DNA from: Leucobacter muris
GTDB lineage: Bacteria > Actinomycetota > Actinomycetes > Actinomycetales > Microbacteriaceae
Reading direction: 5' to 3'
Assembly: GCF_004028235.1 (NCBI RefSeq)
Contig: NZ_CP035037.1
Location: 806,001 to 870,000 of the forward strand
Length of the DNA stretch: 64,000 nt
Shown: piece after piece, positions 35,582 to 49,958 of the stretch
How the letters are laid out: each line of letters begins with the position of its first letter
How positions within the stretch are numbered: position 1 is the stretch's first letter
Notes under the pieces: model-generated
The model's input: only the letters and a program-made list of their open reading frames with translations
Database searches by the model: none
Told to the model about the DNA's origin: nothing
Translations under genes and position numbers: made by a program

Positions 35582-36364
35582 CTACTGCGCGTAGCCGGGC
35601 GCGGCGGGCAGCCCGAAGAACTCCTCGAGCGTCGTCGTGCCGGTGGCGCGCATCTGCTGCGCCAGCTCGGGGCCCACGTAGCGGAAGTGCCAGGGCTCGG
35701 GCATGAAGCCCGTCACCTCCTGCTTGCCCTCGGGGTAGCGCACCACGAAGCCGTGGTCGGCGGCGTGCTCGGCGAGCCACAGCCCCGCGGGCGTCTCGCC
35801 GAAGCAGGCGGCCAGGTAGCAGGCGCCGTGGTCGTCGAAGTCGACCGCGAGGCCCGTCTGGTGCTCGGAGTGGCCGGGGCGGGCCGAGTACGTGTCGGCG
35901 GCGGCCTGCCCGTCGCGCGCCGTGTAGCCGTCGTACAGGGCCACCTGCGTGGCGTAGTCGCGGTAGGCGCTGATGATGCGCACCGCGTGCCCGTCGGCCG
36001 CGGCCGCGGCGACGAGCGCCTCGACGGCTCGCGCGGCGGGCTCGCGCAGCGGCTGCGAGAACTCGTTCTCGACCCCCTCGGGCATCACGAGGTCGGCGGG
36101 TGCGAAGTCGGCGGGCGAGAGGGGGCGCAGCTTGTTGCTGACCACCCAGATCGACATGGGATCGTCGACGGAGTGGGCGGCCCGGTCGAACTCGGCTTCG
36201 GCGGGCGGCTCCTCGGCGGGGGCGGGGGCAGGGGCGGGCTCGGGGGAGGGGGCCGCCGAGGCCTCGGCGGCGGATTCGGGTTCGGGCGCGCAGGCCACGA
36301 GGGGCAGCGCGAGGGCGCCTACCAGCAGCGCGGCGAGTGCGGGGCGCGGGATCCTGACCGACAT
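35582..36364 (-). CDS. D-alanyl-D-alanine carboxypeptidase, VanY/M15 family lipoprotein
   Basis: 260 residues. Signal peptide with lipobox LPLVAC, then a Pro/Glu/Ala-rich spacer, then the zinc peptidase: SAYRDYATQVALYDGY, SARPGHSEHQTGLAVD (His and Asp ligands) and EPWHFRYV (third ligand). Trims peptidoglycan side chains outside the membrane. Divergent from the CapA-like gene. Confidence 0.92.
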   Translation of the reverse strand: MSVRIPRPALAALLVGALALPLVACAPEPESAAEASAAPSPEPAPAPAPAEEPPAEAEFDRAAHSVDDPMSIWVVSNKLRPLSPADFAPADLVMPEGVENEFSQPLREPAARAVEALVAAAAADGHAVRIISAYRDYATQVALYDGYTARDGQAAADTYSARPGHSEHQTGLAVDFDDHGACYLAACFGETPAGLWLAEHAADHGFVVRYPEGKQEVTGFMPEPWHFRYVGPELAQQMRATGTTTLEEFFGLPAAPGYAQ

Positions 36365-36370
36365 GCGACC

Positions 36371-36376
36371 AGCCTA
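36371..36376 (-). promoter_or_regulatory. Predicted -10 box of the leaderless carboxypeptidase transcript
   Basis: Minus strand TAGGCT-ggtcgc-ATG, six-base spacer, no ribosome-binding site. Confidence 0.55.
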
Positions 36377-36432
36377 TGCGGTGCCGCGGTCGCGAGCCTC
36401 GACGTCCGTGGCCCGTGCCGCCCGCATACTCG

Positions 36433-36490
36433 GCGAGAGGCGGATTTCGCATGCTTCTTGGGGTGCTGGGCTGCAAGATCCGCCTCTCGC
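36433..36490. repeat. 58-bp inverted-repeat element (copy 2)
   Basis: GCGAGAGGCGGAT (36433-36445) pairs perfectly with ATCCGCCTCTCGC (36478-36490) around a 32-base centre. The arm core is the same as in the element at 23798-23857, and total lengths agree (58 and 60 bp) while the centres differ. It lies between the divergent carboxypeptidase and CapA-like genes, about 30 bp upstream of the latter's predicted -10 box. Confidence 0.75.
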
Positions 36491-36522
36491 GTGGGTGGGG
36501 AGGGAGGGCCTGCCGCACCGCA

Positions 36523-36528
36523 TAGGGT
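36523..36528 (+). promoter_or_regulatory. Predicted -10 box for the CapA-like gene
   Basis: TAGGGT-ggagggc-ATG with a seven-base spacer that also contains a GGAGGG purine tract. Confidence 0.5.
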
Positions 36529-36535
36529 GGAGGGC

Positions 36536-37783
36536 ATGACGCAGGAGAAGCGGGCGCGGACCGGGCTGTCGCGCAGGGCCAGGCTCACCATCACGATCGT
36601 CGTCGCCGCGCTCGTGCTGCTCGGCGGCGGCACCGCTGCGGCGCTGTGGCTGGGCGGCGGGGAGGATCCCGAGCCCACCGCCGAGACCCCGGCCCCCGAG
36701 CCCGCCCCCGCCGAGGAGCCGCCCGCCGAACCCGAGCAGCCGGCCCGGCCCCTGCACGTCATCGCGATGGGCGACATGCTGCCGCACGACTCCGTCAACG
36801 CCAACGCCCAGCTGCCCGACGGGGGCTGGGACTACGGGCAGTTCTTCGCGGGCATCCGGCCGCAGCTCGACGCCGCCGACGCGACCTTCTGCAATCAGGA
36901 GGTGCCGAGTGCGGGGGCCGAGTTCGGCATCAGCGGCTATCCGGTCTTCAACGCGCCGACCGAGTTCGCCCGGGACCTGCACGGCGCGGTCGGCTGCGAC
37001 CTCGTGAACCTCGCCAACAACCACGCCGCCGACAAGGGTGCGGCGGGCATCGCCGCCACCCGCGCGGCGTGGGACGGGCTCGCCCCCGCCGCACTTAGCG
37101 GCGCCAACCGCAGCCCCGAGGAGCAGCGAGCCGTGCAGGTCTTCGAGCAGGACGGGGTGCGGATCGCGCTCGTCTCGTTCGCCGAGTACTCCAACGCGCC
37201 GATCGACGGCGTCTCGCTCAACCTGATGGGCGACGACGCGCTCGTCGCCGACCTCATGGCGCAGGCTCGGGATCAGGCCGACGTGGTGATCGTGTCGGCG
37301 CACTGGGGCACCGAGGACTCCCACGAGGTGAACGGCGCCCAGACGGCGTTCGCGCAGCGGGTCGCAGACCTCGGGGCCGACGTGATCGTCGGCACCGGGC
37401 CGCACGTGCTGCAGCCGGTGACCTGGCTTCCGCGCGCCGACGGCGGGCGCACGCTCGTCTGGTACTCGATCGGCAACATGCTCAGCACGCAGCTCGAACT
37501 CGCGCAGCGCACGGGGGTGATCGCCGGCTTCGACCTCGTGCGCGACGAAGCGGGCGCGGTGCGGGTGGAGAACCCGACGGCGATCCTCACCTACATGCAC
37601 TACGAGTGGACGCCCGAGCAGGAGGCGGCGGGCGACCTCATGGCGCGGCACGGGCTGTCGATCACGCCGCTCGCCGCGTCGGGCGAGCTGCTGCAGGCCG
37701 CGCGCTTCGGGGTGACCGCCGAGCAGCAGGCGGCCGACTCGGCCGCGATCCTCGGGGCTGAGGTGACGATCCTGCCCGAGTAG
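36536..37783 (+). CDS. CapA-family protein (metallophosphatase fold)
   Basis: 415 residues. One N-terminal membrane helix (LTITIVVAALVLLGGGTAAAL), a Pro/Glu linker, then the CapA/PgsA domain with metal motifs: IAMGDMLPHD, FCNQEVP, LANNHAADKG, SAHWGTEDSHE, GTGPHVLQP. Relatives take part in poly-gamma-glutamate or capsule assembly or are phosphatases on the cell surface; no other PGA genes are seen here, so the role is open. Confidence 0.87.
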   Translation: MTQEKRARTGLSRRARLTITIVVAALVLLGGGTAAALWLGGGEDPEPTAETPAPEPAPAEEPPAEPEQPARPLHVIAMGDMLPHDSVNANAQLPDGGWDYGQFFAGIRPQLDAADATFCNQEVPSAGAEFGISGYPVFNAPTEFARDLHGAVGCDLVNLANNHAADKGAAGIAATRAAWDGLAPAALSGANRSPEEQRAVQVFEQDGVRIALVSFAEYSNAPIDGVSLNLMGDDALVADLMAQARDQADVVIVSAHWGTEDSHEVNGAQTAFAQRVADLGADVIVGTGPHVLQPVTWLPRADGGRTLVWYSIGNMLSTQLELAQRTGVIAGFDLVRDEAGAVRVENPTAILTYMHYEWTPEQEAAGDLMARHGLSITPLAASGELLQAARFGVTAEQQAADSAAILGAEVTILPE

Positions 37784-37836
37784 CGGCGCTCGCCGACCCG
37801 GTCGAGCGGGCGCCGCAGCCGAGGGTCGGCGGGGGA

Positions 37837-38727
37837 TCAGCCCCGCGCCTCGGCTCCGGGATCGGCCGAGAGCGTGGTGTACGCCTCGCCGCTCAACCGG
37901 TCGGCGATGACCGGGAACTCGGCGCGCACCTCGGCGACCCGTGAGGCGTCGACCTCGACGACGAGCACCTCCTCGCCGTCGCCGCACTCGGCCACGACGC
38001 GACCGGAGGGGTCGACGACGCGGCTGAAGCCGCCGAGCGCCACCGCGCCCGCGCCCTCGCCCTGAGTGCCGCAGGCGTTGCAGGCCAGCACCCACACCTG
38101 ATGCTCGACCGCTCGCGCCTGCGTCAGCAGTCGCCAGTGCTCGCGGCGGGCGGCGGGCCACGCGGCGGGCACCACGACGGTCTCGGCGCCGCGAGCGCTG
38201 AGCTCCTGCCAGAGGCCCGGGAAGCGCAAGTCGTAGCAGGTGGTGCTCGCGGTCTCGCCGAGCGGGCCGGGCACCACGCTCAGCGAGCCGCCGGGCCGCA
38301 GCAGCTGCGACTCGAGCGACTGGTAGCCGAACACGTGGATCTTGCGGTAGGTCTGGGCGATGCGGCCGCGGGCGTCGATGAGCACGGCCGTGTTGTGCAG
38401 CGCGCCGTCGGCGCCGCGCTCGACGATGCTGCCCAGGTGCACGGCGGCACCGAGGTCGCGGGCGACGCGCCGGCCCATCTCGACGGTCGGCCCGTCGAGG
38501 GTCTCGGCGCGTTCGTCGTAGCGGTCGAAGGCGAAGTAGCCGGCGCTCCACAGCTCGGGCAGCACGAACAGGTCGACTCCCTCGTGCTGGCGCAGCAGCT
38601 GCTCGACGCGCTCGATGCGTTCGGCCGGGCTCTCGGCGTCGGGGCTCGCCACCTGCACGAGGGCGATGCGGCGGATCGCAGAGGGCGTCTCCGTCTGAGC
38701 TGTCGTCGGCGCAGTCGTCGCGTTCAT
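37837..38727 (-). CDS. Carbon-nitrogen hydrolase (nitrilase superfamily)
   Basis: 296 residues. The Glu-Lys-Cys triad is in VLPELW, TYRKIHVFG and STTCYDLRFP. It probably hydrolyses a small amide such as an omega-amide. Start ATG follows TAGGGT-gggggt. Monocistronic. Confidence 0.9.
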   Translation of the reverse strand: MNATTAPTTAQTETPSAIRRIALVQVASPDAESPAERIERVEQLLRQHEGVDLFVLPELWSAGYFAFDRYDERAETLDGPTVEMGRRVARDLGAAVHLGSIVERGADGALHNTAVLIDARGRIAQTYRKIHVFGYQSLESQLLRPGGSLSVVPGPLGETASTTCYDLRFPGLWQELSARGAETVVVPAAWPAARREHWRLLTQARAVEHQVWVLACNACGTQGEGAGAVALGGFSRVVDPSGRVVAECGDGEEVLVVEVDASRVAEVRAEFPVIADRLSGEAYTTLSADPGAEARG

Positions 38728-38733
38728 ACCCCC

Positions 38734-38739
38734 ACCCTA
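38734..38739 (-). promoter_or_regulatory. Predicted -10 box of the leaderless amidase transcript
   Basis: Minus strand TAGGGT-gggggt-ATG, six-base spacer. Confidence 0.5.
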
Positions 38740-38871
38740 ACGAGTGCCGCGCTTTCGCCCGGCCGTTTCGACTCGGGGTCGCCGGCGCCCGCCCGGGAGG
38801 GCGACGCGGGAGACCGGCGAGCCGACGGGAAGGGGCAGACGCGGCCGGCGCGGCGGTGCAAGAATGGCAGC

Positions 38872-39447
38872 ATGAGCATCGACACGGCAGAGCTTCCCGA
38901 GCCCGAGGGCCCCGAGGATCGCCCCGCCCCGGCCGGCAACCCCGGCTGGCTGAGCGACGACGAGCTGCGCTTCGTGCGGGGTCGCCTGCCGGTGGTGTAC
39001 GTCGAGGCGGTGCCGGTGCGGCTCGACGGGCTCGGCAAGATCATCGAGGTGGGGCTGCTGCTGCGCAGCACCCCCGAGGGGGGCATCACGCGATCGCTGG
39101 TGTCGGGCCGCGTGCGCTTCGGCGAGACGCTGCGCGAGGCCCTCTTCCGTCACCTCGAGAACGACCTCGGCCCGATGGCCTTCCCCCAGATGCCCACCGC
39201 CCTGGTGCCGGTGCAGGTCGCCGAGTACTTCCCGATGCCCGGCATCTCGCCCTACGTCGACGAGCGCCAGCACGCGGTCTCGCTGGTCTACGTGGTGCCG
39301 GTCACGGGCACCTGCAACCCCCGCCAGGACGCGCTCGAGGTGAGCTGGATGTCTCCCGACGAGGCCCTCTCGCCGGACACGCTCGACGAACTGCCGGACG
39401 GACGCGGGCGGCTGCTGCGCGACGCGCTCGCCGCCGCCGGCTGCTGA
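38872..39447 (+). CDS. NUDIX-like protein (DUF4916 type)
   Basis: 191 residues. WLSDDELRFVRGRLPVVYVEAVPV and SLVSGRVRFGETLREALFRHLENDLG give a Nudix-like pattern without the canonical REUXEE acids (ALFRHLENDLG instead). That suggests a changed or lost pyrophosphatase activity. AAGAAT stands six bases before the ATG. Confidence 0.8.
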   Translation: MSIDTAELPEPEGPEDRPAPAGNPGWLSDDELRFVRGRLPVVYVEAVPVRLDGLGKIIEVGLLLRSTPEGGITRSLVSGRVRFGETLREALFRHLENDLGPMAFPQMPTALVPVQVAEYFPMPGISPYVDERQHAVSLVYVVPVTGTCNPRQDALEVSWMSPDEALSPDTLDELPDGRGRLLRDALAAAGC

Positions 39448-39486
39448 CGGGGAGGCACACGGGAAGCGATCCGCCGATCCGCCGGG

Positions 39487-39951
39487 TCAGGCGCGCTGCC
39501 TCCACGCGATCACGTGCGCGCGGGAGAACCCGCGGGCGCACCTGCCGCACGAGGTGACGCGGGTCGGTCTGCGGAAGCGGTAGTGCTCGTGCCCGGCCGG
39601 GCACGAACCCACCCACGGTGCGCGCTCGTGCGCGATCTCGCCGTCGTGGGTGCGCCCGCCGACGTAGCCGATCTCGGCCGCGACGCGCTTCCACGCGGCG
39701 CCGTGACCCGCCTCGGACCCCGCCATCGCGTGGGCGACCTCGTGCAGCAGCACCTGGTGGATCTCGTCGTCGTCGAACTTCTCCGCGAGGTAGCGCGACA
39801 CGGTGATACGGCGCTCGGTGTAGTTGCAGAGGCCCGCACGCCGCTTCGCGCGGTCGAAGTCGAAGCTCCACGAGCCCGCGCCGAAGCGCGGTTCGAGATG
39901 CATGCGGATCAGGGCGTCGGCCCACACCCGCACGCGTCCCAGCTCAGCCAC
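39487..39951 (-). CDS. SprT-like zinc metallopeptidase family protein
   Basis: 154 residues. The HEVAH zinc motif lies in VLLHEVAHAMAGSEAGHGAAWKRVA. A C-terminal zinc ribbon (GSCPAGHEHYRF...TSCGRCARGF) follows. SprT/Spartan relatives act on proteins bound to DNA, but bacterial roles are mostly unknown. Overlaps the preceding gene by 8 bp in a minus-strand operon. Confidence 0.88.
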   Translation of the reverse strand: MAELGRVRVWADALIRMHLEPRFGAGSWSFDFDRAKRRAGLCNYTERRITVSRYLAEKFDDDEIHQVLLHEVAHAMAGSEAGHGAAWKRVAAEIGYVGGRTHDGEIAHERAPWVGSCPAGHEHYRFRRPTRVTSCGRCARGFSRAHVIAWRQRA

Positions 39952-40825
39952 GACCGAACACCTCGGGCGGCGGCTCGGGGCTGGGGGCGGCGTCGGCGTC
40001 GAACACGGGCCTCGCGCCGCGCAGCCACTCGTCGAGTTCGCGCCCGGCGAGCATGCGGGCGGGGTGTGGGCCGCTCGCGAGCAGGCGGGGCAGCCAGTCG
40101 AGGTCGTCGGCGCGGGCGTCGGGCGAGGGGGAGCCGTCGGTCTCGCCGGAGGCCAGCAGCACGACGTTGCCGAAGCGCCGGCCCTTCAGCACCTGCGGTT
40201 CGGCGATCGCGGCCACCGTGGGGAAGAGGGATGCGAGCGTGGCGGTCTGGCCGCGTGTGAACGCCTGCCCGGAGCCGTCGGTCACGTTCACCACCACCAC
40301 GCCCGCGGGCGCGAGGAGCGGGCGGATGAGCTCGTAGAACTCGGTGCTCGACACGTGCGCGGGCGTGCGGTCTCCCGCGAAGATGTCGACGACCACCAGA
40401 TCCATGGCTCCGCGCATGCCCTCGGGCAGCTTGCCGAGCACCTCTCGGGCGTCGCCGCGTCGCACGCGGATGCTGGCGCGACGGGGTAGGGGAGCGGCCT
40501 CCCGCACGAGATCGACGAGGGCGCCCTCGAGCTCGATGATCTGCTGGCGGCTGCCGGGCCGTGTCGCCTCGACGTACCGGGGCAGGGTGAAGGCGCCGCC
40601 GCCCAGGTGCAGCGCTGAGATCGGGGCGCCCTCGGGCCGGAACAGGTCGATCACGTGGCCGATGCGGCGCACGTACTCGAAGAAGAGCTGGGAGGGGTCG
40701 CGCAGGTCGACATGGGACTGCGGAGTGCCGTCGACGAGCAGCTGGATCGCGCCCGGCACCCAGCGGTCCTCCTCGAACTCGGCCGTGAGGCCCGAGCTCA
40801 GCACGATCGGTTCGGGCAGGATCAC
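39944..40825 (-). CDS. Spermidine synthase-like methyltransferase-fold protein
   Basis: 293 residues from GTG. SAM-fold motif ALHLGGGAFTLPRYVEA, acidic motif IIELEGALVDLVREA, and DLVVVDIFAGDRTPAHVSSTEFYELI match the aminopropyltransferase family. Many actinobacterial members lack the polyamine site, and no polyamine genes are near, so the substrate is uncertain. Coupled to its neighbours by overlaps of 4 and 8 bp. Confidence 0.85.
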   Translation of the reverse strand: MILPEPIVLSSGLTAEFEEDRWVPGAIQLLVDGTPQSHVDLRDPSQLFFEYVRRIGHVIDLFRPEGAPISALHLGGGAFTLPRYVEATRPGSRQQIIELEGALVDLVREAAPLPRRASIRVRRGDAREVLGKLPEGMRGAMDLVVVDIFAGDRTPAHVSSTEFYELIRPLLAPAGVVVVNVTDGSGQAFTRGQTATLASLFPTVAAIAEPQVLKGRRFGNVVLLASGETDGSPSPDARADDLDWLPRLLASGPHPARMLAGRELDEWLRGARPVFDADAAPSPEPPPEVFGRG

Positions 40826-41133
40826 GGGGCGGTCTCCGCCGAATCGTGCGGCGGGTCGAGCCGCGCCGCGCCCTCCGCCTGCGTCGCGCCGAGCCCGAGC
40901 TCGGAGATCTTGCGCAGCATGTCGGCGTTCGACGGCCCGACCTGGTGGCTGCGGTCGGGGTAGACGATCACGGGGATGTTGGTGCGGCCGCTGATGTCGC
41001 GGGCCACGTCGACGGCTGCGGGATCCTGCACGAGATCGACGTAGCGGTAGGGGGCTCCCGCGCGCTCGAAGATCAGCTTGGCGCGCCGGCAGTCGCCGCA
41101 CCAGTCGGCTCCGAAGATGATGGTCTCGCTCAT
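40822..41133 (-). CDS. Glutaredoxin family protein (mycoredoxin-like)
   Basis: 103 residues. Thioredoxin fold with CxxC in GADWCGDCRRAKLIFE and the cis-Pro motif TNIPVIV. In a mycothiol-producing organism, such proteins reduce mycothiolated disulfides, which would link it to the mycothione reductase at 33449. The ATG overlaps the PAP2 stop (ATGA), and an internal TAGGCT box precedes it. Confidence 0.85.
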   Translation of the reverse strand: MSETIIFGADWCGDCRRAKLIFERAGAPYRYVDLVQDPAAVDVARDISGRTNIPVIVYPDRSHQVGPSNADMLRKISELGLGATQAEGAARLDPPHDSAETAP

Positions 41134-41807
41134 GCGTCCAGCCTAGGCGGCGGGGCCGATCCCGGTTTCGCCGAGCGCTCCCAGAGCCGGCGCGAGAGCA
41201 CCGCGGCGCAGACGCCGAGCAGCGCCCCGGCGAGGGTGTCGCTGAGCCAGTGCACGTGCAGGGCGGTGCGGCTCCACATCATCACGACGACCCAGCCCGC
41301 TGCGAGCGCCCACGCCCACCCGCTCGCGGAGCGCGAGAGCCGGTCCGACTCCGCCGCGACGAGCGCGAGCGAGACGGCGAGGGCGGCGGCGCCCATCGAG
41401 TGCCCGGACGGGTACGAGCTGCCGGCGGCGTGGAAGAGCGGGTCCCAGGGCCGGGGTCGCATGACGAGCGCCTTCAGGGTCTCCGAGGCGGCGATGCCGA
41501 TTACCATCGCGGTCGCGACGGAGGCCGCGTCGCGGGGCCGTCGCAGCGCGAGCAGCAGCGCCGCGGCGATCGCCGTGCACGCCGCGGCGCCGATCCCGCT
41601 GCCCGCCTCGGCCATGAACACCGCGACCGCGTGCGGCGCGGATCCCCGGGTCGCACCGGCGACGCCGTGCCACCACTCGTCGACGCCGAACGGTCCCGAA
41701 TGCACGAGCCGCAGGTAGGCGCCCAGCGCCGCGATCAGCACGAGGCCCGCGACCGCCCACGGGGTCGCGGTGCGCGCGAGCGAGGCGGTGCGCGGAGGGA
41801 TCGACAT
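41130..41807 (-). CDS. PAP2-family membrane phosphatase
   Basis: 225 residues, several hydrophobic segments. The three phosphatase boxes are KALVMRPRP, SYPSGHS and SRTALHVHWLSD. Relatives dephosphorylate undecaprenyl diphosphate or phosphatidate at the outer membrane face. First gene of the four-gene minus-strand operon. Confidence 0.92.
   Translation of the reverse strand: MSIPPRTASLARTATPWAVAGLVLIAALGAYLRLVHSGPFGVDEWWHGVAGATRGSAPHAVAVFMAEAGSGIGAAACTAIAAALLLALRRPRDAASVATAMVIGIAASETLKALVMRPRPWDPLFHAAGSSYPSGHSMGAAALAVSLALVAAESDRLSRSASGWAWALAAGWVVVMMWSRTALHVHWLSDTLAGALLGVCAAVLSRRLWERSAKPGSAPPPRLDA
41140..41145 (-). promoter_or_regulatory. Internal -10 box before the glutaredoxin gene
   Basis: Minus strand TAGGCT-ggacgc-ATG lies within the last codons of the PAP2 gene. 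Glutaredoxin could be transcribed separately as a leaderless mRNA. Confidence 0.45.
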
Positions 41808-41814
41808 GCGCTCT

Positions 41815-41820
41815 ACGGTA
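41815..41820 (-). promoter_or_regulatory. Predicted -10 box of the PAP2 operon
   Basis: Minus strand TACCGT-agagcgc-ATG, seven-base spacer. Confidence 0.45.
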
Positions 41821-41825
41821 GCCCG

Positions 41826-41886
41826 GCCTCCTGCGAACGACCCCGCGAGGCCTCCTGCGAACGACCTCGCGGGGTTACTCCCCGCG
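41826..41886. repeat. 24-bp direct repeat with alternative hairpins, upstream of rpoB
   Basis: Two tandem 24-mers (41826-41849, 41850-41873) begin GCCTCCTGCGAACGACC and differ at two bases. CCCCGCGAGG (41841-41850) pairs with CCTCGCGGGG (41865-41874). The second arm can instead use CGCGGGG (41868-41874) with CCCCGCG (41880-41886). Only one of these hairpins can form at a time. CTTGCGAACGAC near 42049 looks like a fragment of a third copy. Confidence 0.65.
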
Positions 41887-41893
41887 CTCGCTC

Positions 41894-41958
41894 AGCACCG
41901 ATCGACGTTCACGCACCCGATGACGGGTCGGCGAGGTGCGTGAGCGTCGATCGGTGCT
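41894..41958. repeat. Long inverted repeat (24-bp arms) between PAP2 and rpoB
   Basis: Positions 41894-41917 pair with 41935-41958 over 24 bp with a single G.U, enclosing 17 bases. The arm starts AGCACCGATCGACG and continues CACGCACC. The gap between divergent PAP2 and rpoB (41808-42256, 449 bp) holds this element, the direct repeats before it and a palindrome at 42085, but no gene that I can see. Confidence 0.75.
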
Positions 41959-42084
41959 TCGCTGAACAGCGGTGCGGGACGCGACGGATCGGCCCGCAGT
42001 CGATTGGGCGGATCGGGCCGCCGGGGAATATGCTGGGAGCGCCCCGCGATCCTTGCGAACGACGTCCGGCGCAGTAGACAGTCG

Positions 42085-42100
42085 GTAACAATGGTGTTAC
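42085..42100. promoter_or_regulatory. Palindrome GTAACA-N4-TGTTAC in the rpoB upstream region
   Basis: A perfect 6-4-6 palindrome in an AT-richer stretch (42078-42145) that probably includes the rpoB promoter. It resembles a dimeric regulator site. I could not settle -35 and -10 boxes; TTGCAC at 42110 and TATAGC at 42138 are candidates with poor spacing. Confidence 0.4.
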
Positions 42101-42256
42101 AGTCGATAGTTGCACTACGGACACCAGTATGCCTTCATATAGCGGTAGGCCCCGGGAGCTGGCGCGAAAGCGCAGATGAGCCTCGCCCGCGTGATCCGAT
42201 GCATCTCTCGCAAGACCAGGTCAACCGGCCCGACGGGGCCCACGGAGGTAGTTTCC

Positions 42257-45754
<3,498 letters not shown>

Positions 45755-45765
45755 GCCGACCCCAC

Positions 45766-45837
45766 CCCGTCCTCCCGCTCGCAGTCGCGGGATCCCGAGC
45801 AGCCGCCGCGTAAGCCGCGACTGCTCGGGATGACGGG
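45766..45837. repeat. Complex inverted repeat between rpoB and rpoC
   Basis: Outer arms 45766-45777 and 45826-45837 pair 11 of 12. Inner arms GCAGTCGCGG (45781-45790) and CCGCGACTGC (45815-45824) pair perfectly. A competing hairpin ATCCCGAGCAG (45792-45802) with CTGCTCGGGAT (45821-45831) uses overlapping bases, so the two folds exclude each other. It occupies the middle of the 121-bp gap. Confidence 0.75.
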
Positions 45838-45875
45838 GGCCACAGACTTACAGTTTCCATCCCAAGGAGAACATT

Positions 45876-49769
<3,894 letters not shown>

Positions 49770-49777
49770 GGCTCGGG

Positions 49778-49812
49778 CCTCGGATCCCGCGCGCGATGCG
49801 CGGGATCCGAGG
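49778..49812 (+). repeat. 15-bp perfect inverted repeat after rpoC
   Basis: CCTCGGATCCCGCGC pairs with GCGCGGGATCCGAGG over a five-base loop, 9 bp after the rpoC stop. It directly precedes the intrinsic terminator and may assist it. Confidence 0.7.
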
Positions 49813-49822
49813 GCCTGGCGAA

Positions 49823-49855
49823 GGGCGCGCGCACTTCGGTGCGGGCGCCCTTTTT
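49823..49855 (+). terminator. Intrinsic terminator of rpoBC
   Basis: GGGCGCGCGCAC-ttcg-GTGCGGGCGCCC (one mismatch) followed by TTTTT: a canonical GC stem, TTCG tetraloop and U-run. Confidence 0.9.
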
Positions 49856-49958
49856 CGTGTTTCCTGCGCGCGTGATCCCGGCATTGTCGCCGGCGGCTTG
49901 TATTGTGGCGGCCAGAGTATGTGCTCGGCAACGAGCGCCCACGACGAGAGGTGCAGCG

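Noticed and set aside
35117..36518. Plus- and minus-strand long frames overlapping the NUDIX and carboxypeptidase genes
   Set aside because: Shadow frames of the real genes, Arg/Ala/Gly-rich without motifs.
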